A stretch of 64,000 nucleotides of DNA from Impatiens glandulifera (Eukaryota > Streptophyta > Magnoliopsida > Ericales > Balsaminaceae). Positions within the stretch are counted from its first letter, which is position 1, and each line of letters starts with the position of its first letter. The position numbers and the translations under genes were made by a program. The notes beneath the pieces were generated by a model, which was not told the DNA's origin, made no database searches, and saw only the letters and a list, made by a program, of their open reading frames with translations. Shown here in pieces: positions 57,750 to 64,000 of this stretch. Location: positions 139,119,520 through 139,183,519 of the forward strand of contig NC_061862.1 in assembly GCF_907164915.1 (NCBI RefSeq), given 5' to 3'.

Positions 57750-59137
57750 TCAAGCATCTGGAACAACAGATGCAGCAGCTGTTGCTGCTGTTGCTGCTCG
57801 CTTCATGGATGCGCATTTAATAAGGTGGTTGTAGCTTCCCTTCTCCTTGAAAAGTTGAGAGAAATGATGCTTGCAGTACAATATTCCTTCAAGAGCTGCA
57901 TAGCTTGATGGAGTTATGGCACATCCACCGTGAGAGCATTTGAAGCATGACTTGTGATATGTTAGACTCTCCACGGTTACCTAATTGATCATGAAAAAAC
58001 AAACCAAGAATAAGAAAATGATTTGTGCATGAAATAACATAAACAATAGAATGTCTAGTAGTATGTTGGTTAGATGAATGAAGGAGTGAAAGATGTCTTT
58101 TGGGAGACTTCAATGCATCTTTTGGGACTTGTTGTTGAGTACAATGTAGGTGGAATGGATTGGGTTATTGATTTCAGTTATCATTTGGTGGATATCAAAG
58201 AATTTTCACAAACAAGTATTGCCCGGATAGAATTCTTCAGCATTTTTACTTGTCAATGGGAAATGAAGAACTCATAACAAAGAAAACCTTTCTGGAACAC
58301 ACCCTACTAAAGATAATATGGTCATATCATATCCATAGACGAATGACATTTCTTTAAATTTTATCAATTGTAAGATATGGTTAACTTATAATACCTTCTC
58401 CAATGGATAAGCTGTCTTAGCACAAGTAGCACATTTATCTTGAGTACCAGAAAACATGCTCGCTGCTTTGTTAGGCGACCTCGTCTGAGAAAAGATATAG
58501 CGAAAGAAATTACTAAACATTGTATTATTGAATGATCAAAGGGGAGAATGATTTCAGAAAAAAGTTATAATATACCTGTTCTAGACTTAACTTCTCAGCT
58601 GACTTTGCAGCTACAGGAAACAAAGAAAACAAAAAAGCATGAACAAGGGATTAACTAACAAAAAGAAAATCAAGAACCCCATAATAAACTAAACCAGCTA
58701 AACTGATAATACATACGTGACTGAAAATTCTTGTTGAAGTTGCCTGTCTCCTTGAAGAGCTGCTCAAAGTGAGGCTTGCAGTATAAAACACCTTCCATTG
58801 AGGAGTAATTGCTCAGCTGCAGAGAGATTTAGGTTAAATTGAACAAAATGAGATCAAATCGCCCAATCTACATCCAGATAACTCATAAAACCATCATACT
58901 TTGAGATTTATTCGAAAAAAACAACTTCTTTCACATCTGCAATTCGATCAGGATAGATTGATTCATTTACAACAAAACCATCAAAGAGATTTAACAAATT
59001 ACCACAAGAGTTCCCTTGCAATGGGTGCACTTGAAACAAGACTTATGATAAGGAATTCCATCCGCAGACAAAAGTTCAACAGGATAAACAGTCTTCTCAC
59101 AAGCCTTGCACTTCTCCTGTGTGCCGAGAAAAGACAT
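57750..59137 (-). CDS. WLIM1: Two-LIM-domain protein, WLIM1-like
   Basis: Five coding exons on the minus strand: 59137-59003, 58816-58717, 58610-58576, 58484-58395 and 57980-57750. All have GT-AG borders and continuous phase, giving 196 aa, the usual size for plant LIM proteins. LIM domain 1 starts at about residue 9 (KCKACEKTVYPVELLSADG, YHKSCFKCTHCKGTL, then LYCKPHFEQLFKETG). A linker (PAKSAEKLSLEQTRSPNKAA) and LIM domain 2 follow (KCATCAKTAYPLEKVTVES, YHKSCFKCSHGGCAITPSSY, LYCKHHFSQLFKEKG). The zinc-binding Cys/His pattern is complete in both. The Ala-rich tail ends in SVVPDA. Plant members bind and bundle actin filaments and can also enter the nucleus. The MSFLGTQEKC start and the tail favour the WLIM1 group, but the subgroup is my judgement. 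A 5' UTR intron (about 59161-59376) has clear borders. Confidence 0.92.
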
Positions 59138-59600
59138 TCTCACTTTTTTCCCCTAAAGATCTGATACAAACACAAATAAAAACACCCTTTACATCTTATG
59201 ATCCGCCTTAATAAACTGCTTAAATTCAGGAGCATTACATTTACAGCAAAAGAAACGGAAGAAGAAGTTTGTTTGACTCGTTTCTCGATCTTAAAGACGT
59301 AATGCAGAAGCAGAACAATGGGTAAATAAAGATGAGAAGATCTAAAAGACATTGGTGATTGATCAGATATGCATACCTTTGCGAGAATGGAAGATGATGA
59401 TCCGTAAAGTAGTTGAAAAGGCGACAAATGGATTACGGTTAAGGAAGCAAATAGTAGAAGGAGAGAGGTGGTGTTGTTGTCTTTGGCGATGAATGTGAGA
59501 AATGAAGGAGAGAGAAAGTAGTGCTTTTTGGGATTTTGCTGTGCAGGTGATGGAGCATAGTGGAGGATGACAGCCAGAGATGATGATCATAGAATAAAGG
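59138..59600 (-). other. 5' UTR and leader intron of the WLIM1-like gene
   Basis: A short non-coding exon (59160-59138) joins across an intron (donor CAAAG|GTATGC at 59376, acceptor TATCAG at 59161) to an upstream leader exon that starts near 59590. The leader is rich in TTCTCTC on the minus strand. The transcription start is inferred. Confidence 0.5.
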
Positions 59601-59639
59601 AACCGGAAGCGCACTTCCTTTTATTCCTTCTATTATTTT

Positions 59640-62600
59640 ATTTTCTTTCATTTTTATAACATTCTTTATATATAATACATAATGAAAATTATTATTATTA
59701 TTTTAAATATTGAAAACTAAATTATTCTATAGTTAATTATGACTCTCATTTTAATTTTAAATATTTAAAAAAAATTATACAACAAATACTTTAAAATTTA
59801 CAATTTAGAAATGTGAGAAAACTCAAATTAAAAAAATAAAATCTTATATTCAATTTCTACTTAAGAATGGTCGCCAACTTCTCATTCCAAAAGGTTACAG
59901 GGTCATCCATTAGGCACAAAGTTGTATGTCATTACTATGGTGTCGATAGATTAACTACTGTAGTGCGTACATTGGACACTAGACGTAGTATCGATCCTGA
60001 AAATTAGGTTTTCTTAGCCCATTTAGAAAAAAACGTGAAAAATAAATTAGTTGCCATAATTTTAATTATTTTTGTGTAAATTTGCAGTAGGGGTTGTCTG
60101 ACTAAATACTATAGAAAATAAGATCTTATTCACATTTTACGAATTTATTGCTTATTTATAATAAAAACAAAAATAACCAAATAAAATATTTTATTTTTCA
60201 TTCTAAACTAATATTCTACACACTTTTATACACACTTTTATGTTAAAAAAAATTAATAAATTTATCTAATATTTTTATTATTTATTTATTAAATGAGCTA
60301 GGTTTGGATAGGCTATTCTAATCGGTAGACATTAGACTTACACAGAACTGGCTCTGAATACACACGGAGCAACTATTTCTCGTATAAAGTGGAGATCTAA
60401 CATCAGAATTGACTGAAAATACGTCCTAACATATTAAATCGACCAAGAATAACTCATCGGTTAAGGTGGTTAGTATATTTCTAGAGTTCTGAACACCTTA
60501 ATTGCACGCGTTTTACTATTAAAAAAATTACATCACCTTAATTTTAGGTGTTTCACCATCCAAAAACAAACAAATCAAACTAAATTGGAGTTGAGAATTA
60601 AAACTATTGTCAATTAATGTGATGAACCATAAACCCTTAAAGTTCTTAAGCTCAATTGCTGAAAAAGTTAGCATAAATATGATCCTCATTTTAACTCTAA
60701 ATATTCTAAATAAAAATTGAACTAAATTATTAATACTTTTAGTTGAACTACTCTAAGAGTAGTGGATGATCATTAGTTTAATAAGAAACCCTTAATTAAT
60801 ATAAAAATATGAGAGTTGTTTTAAATTCAAAATTAGTTCTCAATAATTTCTCAAAAGTACATCCAAACACTAATGAATTTATTGAATAACTATGAAAATT
60901 TAAATATATAAATTTAAGATATATTATTAATGTTTTGGGTTTCATTGTTTTATTAAAAGTGCTCCATTTTGGTGGAGTTGTTGTTTAATTATTTTTTATT
61001 CAATTTTAATTTCATTTGAAAGTATATTTGAATATTAAAAACGGTGAAAATAACATTTTTTGGGGACAGAACTAAGATTTAGAGCAGAATTATTTGAATT
61101 AATCCTGAGTTTTTTTTTTTTCTAAAAAATTAGTTTTTTTTTTTAAATTTTATTCTTATTATATCCACCCCTATCTCATATCTCTCTATATATTATGATT
61201 AACAATATTTTTTAAATGAAATAATTTAATTTATATTAAATAAAATTTTAAAATATAATAAAATAAATATTATAAAAACTATAAATAAGTTAATATTAAC
61301 TTTTATTAATACATAAATAAAATTTAAATAAATAATAATTTTATAAATCACTACTATTATAATTTAAATATTACATAAAACAATATAATATATTATAATT
61401 TTATTTATATTGTGTATTTATTTTTATTTAATATAATTGATATAAAAATTTTAGATGAAATAAATGTTATAAAATAATAACCAAAATTCAAACAAGTTTA
61501 TTTGAATATACATTTAGAATAATTGTTAAAGTTATTATATAAAAAAAATTAAATAAATTTCTTTATAAATATTTAATTTAAATGAGATATATTTATAAAT
61601 TAATTAATATTTTTATTTAAATATATTTTAATTTATTTTCTAATATAATTATTTATTTAAACTATTTAAAATTTAAATGGTATATAAATTTATTTATATT
61701 TAATATAAATTTTTTAAGTGAAATAACTTATTAATTTAATTTATATGAAAATGAATTTTATAATGTAATAAAATAAATATAAGATATACATATATATTTA
61801 TTAATATAAAATAAAATATTCAAGTAAGGGTAATTTGAGTATTTTTATTAATAAAATAATTGATTTGATATATGATGGGATTGTTGGGTTTTGAGATAAA
61901 ATTTGGGTTTTATCTCAAAACCCAAAAATCAAACAAGCTTTTAGAGTTAGGGTAGGATTGAAAAAAATTTAAGATAAACTTAAAAAAAATAATAAGAAAA
62001 TTTTGAAAAAAATAAATAGATAAATATAAGTTTTACCTTTTGTAATAAGATGAGTGATATGGAGAGGAAATAAGAGAGAGAATATGAGGAAATAACTTAT
62101 CGGTTATCATCGCATCACTGGTTCAATAAATATATATATATATTTCAATAAATAGATTGCTCGTAGTACATAATCCGTCATGGGGCATGTTCATACCAAT
62201 AAAGTAAGAAATACATTTTATAAGATTGTACAAAATATTCATTTTATTTATCTTTTAAAAGTGACAATAAACATTTTATTTTGGGTTAAAAGTTTAAATA
62301 AAACTATCATCCACTTTCTTTATCATCCTCCATCTCTATCATTATATTTTAACTATTTTTCTTAAATATATAATAATACATATTATAAATATTATCAAAT
62401 ATTATTAAGCATTTTAAATATATATAATTTTATATATCATTCAATATAACATTTATCTCATTTTCTTTAAATTCTAGCATGATATAATGTTAACTTATAT
62501 AATATTATATATTATAAATATTATCATAATATTGATGCATATATTATCACAATATTTATTAAGAATCTTAATAATATTATTATCATATTAATTAATTTAA

Positions 62601-62790
62601 TTTGTATAAATTAAAATGAACATATATAATCCCATATGATTTTAATACATTACTATTTTCTGTTTTTCTAAATTTTATCCCTTAAATTAAAATTTTGAAT
62701 AATTTTATAAGATAGTTTAAATAAAAAAATAATCTTACAAAATTCTCCTATTAAATTATCCCTATAAAACATTTTAAGTTTGAATTGAGT
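59640..62790. other. AT-rich intergenic DNA
   Basis: A less AT-rich patch at 59860-60560 (GGTCGCCAACTTCTCATTCC and following) may be an old retroelement fragment, but I cannot name it. The rest is very AT-rich without genes; a perfect hairpin lies at 61884-61925. Confidence 0.5.
61884..61925. repeat. Perfect 18-bp stem hairpin
   Basis: TTGGGTTTTGAGATAAAA is followed by a 6-base spacer (TTTGGG) and its exact complement. It sits in a segment with MITE-like ends (GATTTGATATATGATGGGAT and AAATCAAACAAGCTTTTAGA), so it may be a very short foldback element. Confidence 0.85.
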
Positions 62791-62794
62791 TGTA

Positions 62795-64000
62795 CTACAT
62801 TTTTTTTATGAAAACGATTTATCGTCATTTTATTAAAAAAACTTCTCAAAAAGAAAAAAATTTACATGAGTTTAGGCAAAACAAACATTTGCTTTAATTT
62901 CAGAATCAAACAACAAATGAATAATCCAAGCATGAAAAAAAAGAAATGAATACAACATTGAAACATCCAAACAACAATTAGTTTATCATCTCGCCTTGAA
63001 ATTGTTAGGTTACGTGGCTTTATCATAATCAATGTTTCAATTTTGACATAAACACCAATTTGCTCATTCTTAAGTATTCGCCTTCAAATACAGATAATGG
63101 AATTGCAATCAAACATAATGCTCCTCCAAACTTTATTAACATCACATCGCACCCTAGAAAACGCTCTTGAATTTCATTCCGCCCAAACATAATAAACAAT
63201 ATAAGCAAATCAACATTTAAACACATTCGAATGAAATTGGTCACCCTTTGCTTTCCTAATAACAACTTCCTTTATGTACATCCACTTCTTAGGAAAATTG
63301 AGAGAACCATGAACTTAGCAAATTTACCTCACAAATTCAAAGAAAATGGACAGCCCCAAGCTTATAATTCAAAGTATCCTCATTACTATCACATAAAAGG
63401 TACTTTGTATCCGAAATGTTCATAAATCCTTTAAGTCTATCACGAGTAGAAAGTCTTTTCCGAAAGGCCAACCAAAAACTGAATTGGTGCCTAAGATAAA
63501 TCTTGGAGGACCATACATCATGAAACCATCGAACAATATCCCACTTATCCCGAATAAGATCCCAAGACAAACTCACAACAAACTTTCCATCATACACAAC
63601 CGTCCATCTATGAGAATTCCCACGATCACTAAAATGTAAAGCTTGTATAAATTCAAGGATTCTTATACTTTTGAAATTCTCCTTAGAAGGGTATTCCATT
63701 CATCATCTTTGATTTCACACACAGTAGCAACTTGACATTCATGTCTTATCCGTGTTCTTTCAAACTTCTCCTTAAGAACAATTAGATTTTTCTTACACCA
63801 ATGATCATGCCAAAATAAAGTTCCACAACCATCACCCATTTGTATTTTAAATATGAACCCAGCCCTTTCTTTAAGGTTTAAGATTTTCTTGAGCGACCAT
63901 GCCATATTTATTTTGATCTTATAAGTTCAAATACTTGTTTCATTTCTCATGAATCTCGAGTGAACCCAACGAACCTATAGTGAATCCTATTTCTTTTCAA
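62795..64000 (-). pseudogene. LINE (non-LTR retrotransposon) 3' part, reverse-transcriptase zinc-binding region
   Basis: Read on the minus strand from the window edge: LWVRWVHSRFM-like sequence, MAWSLKKILNLKERAGFIFK, MGDGCGTLFWHDHWCKKN, then a zf-RVT segment (HDVWSSKIYLRHQFSFWLAF, RKRLSTRDRLKGFMNISDTK, YLLCDSNEDTLN) and a tail (LILFIMFGRNEIQERFLGCD). These are the parts of plant LINE ORF2 that follow the reverse transcriptase. Stops and frame changes (for example within 63337-63420 and near 63905-63930) make it inactive. A poly-A-like run (T-run on the plus strand at about 62800-62808) marks the likely 3' end. The 5' portion lies outside the window. Confidence 0.85.

Noticed and set aside
58074..58277. 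Plus-strand open frame in a WLIM1-like gene intron
   Set aside because: It lies within an intron on the opposite strand and has no recognisable domain.

Overview
The window is nuclear DNA from a flowering plant, most likely a eudicot. It is strongly AT-rich. Its genes have short exons and many GT-AG introns, the recognisable proteins belong to plant-specific families, and most of the space is taken by decayed plant transposons (Ty1/copia, LINE, hAT, CACTA, Helitron, MITEs and LTR-like non-coding repeats). I cannot assign the order or species.

Layout. About 1-9.6 kb is a cluster of broken, transposon-associated genes: two Ulp1/C48 cysteine-peptidase-like copies flank a plant-mobile-domain-like gene, among several tandem-repeat blocks that share a GAAGC/GCTTC motif. 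About 10-11.2 kb is a striking array of about three dozen TTAGAC-loop-GTCTAA hairpins. About 12-20.3 kb is mobile DNA: a diverged inverted repeat surrounding a hAT element with a perfect 8-bp target duplication, a CACTA-like block of alternating inverted repeats, a Helitron-like element, and a copia remnant. About 20.6-24.5 kb holds an intact minus-strand gene of the FDM/IDN2 family (zf-XS, XS, coiled coil, XH; 687 aa), which carries an exact-register 49-residue internal duplication. About 24.5-48.5 kb is gene-poor: three copies of one long non-coding LTR-like family (one containing further nested insertions), a Helitron, MITEs, and a tandem-repeat array split by a 2.5-kb CACTA-type element. 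That element carries exon pieces of two unrelated host genes, ribosomal protein eL33/RPL35A and a rhomboid-like protein.

The right-hand part holds three apparently intact genes. They are a telomere-repeat-binding (TRP/TBP1-like) protein on the plus strand (49.7-53.1 kb, 636 aa), a small RING-CH membrane protein on the minus strand (53.8-55.6 kb, 206 aa), and a two-LIM-domain WLIM1-like protein on the minus strand (57.7-59.1 kb, 196 aa). After an AT-rich spacer the window ends inside a minus-strand LINE.

The genes are not an operon or pathway cluster. Loosely, the FDM-like protein would act in RNA-directed DNA methylation (which silences repeats such as those here), the TRP-like protein at telomeres, the RING-CH protein in membrane ubiquitination and the LIM protein on actin. 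The best candidates for something undescribed are the gene-capturing CACTA element, the TTAGAC hairpin array, the duplicated half zinc finger in the FDM gene, and the Helitrons carrying a tRNA-like promoter module. All exon boundaries were inferred by eye from splice signals, reading-frame continuity and remembered family motifs; no alignment was run.
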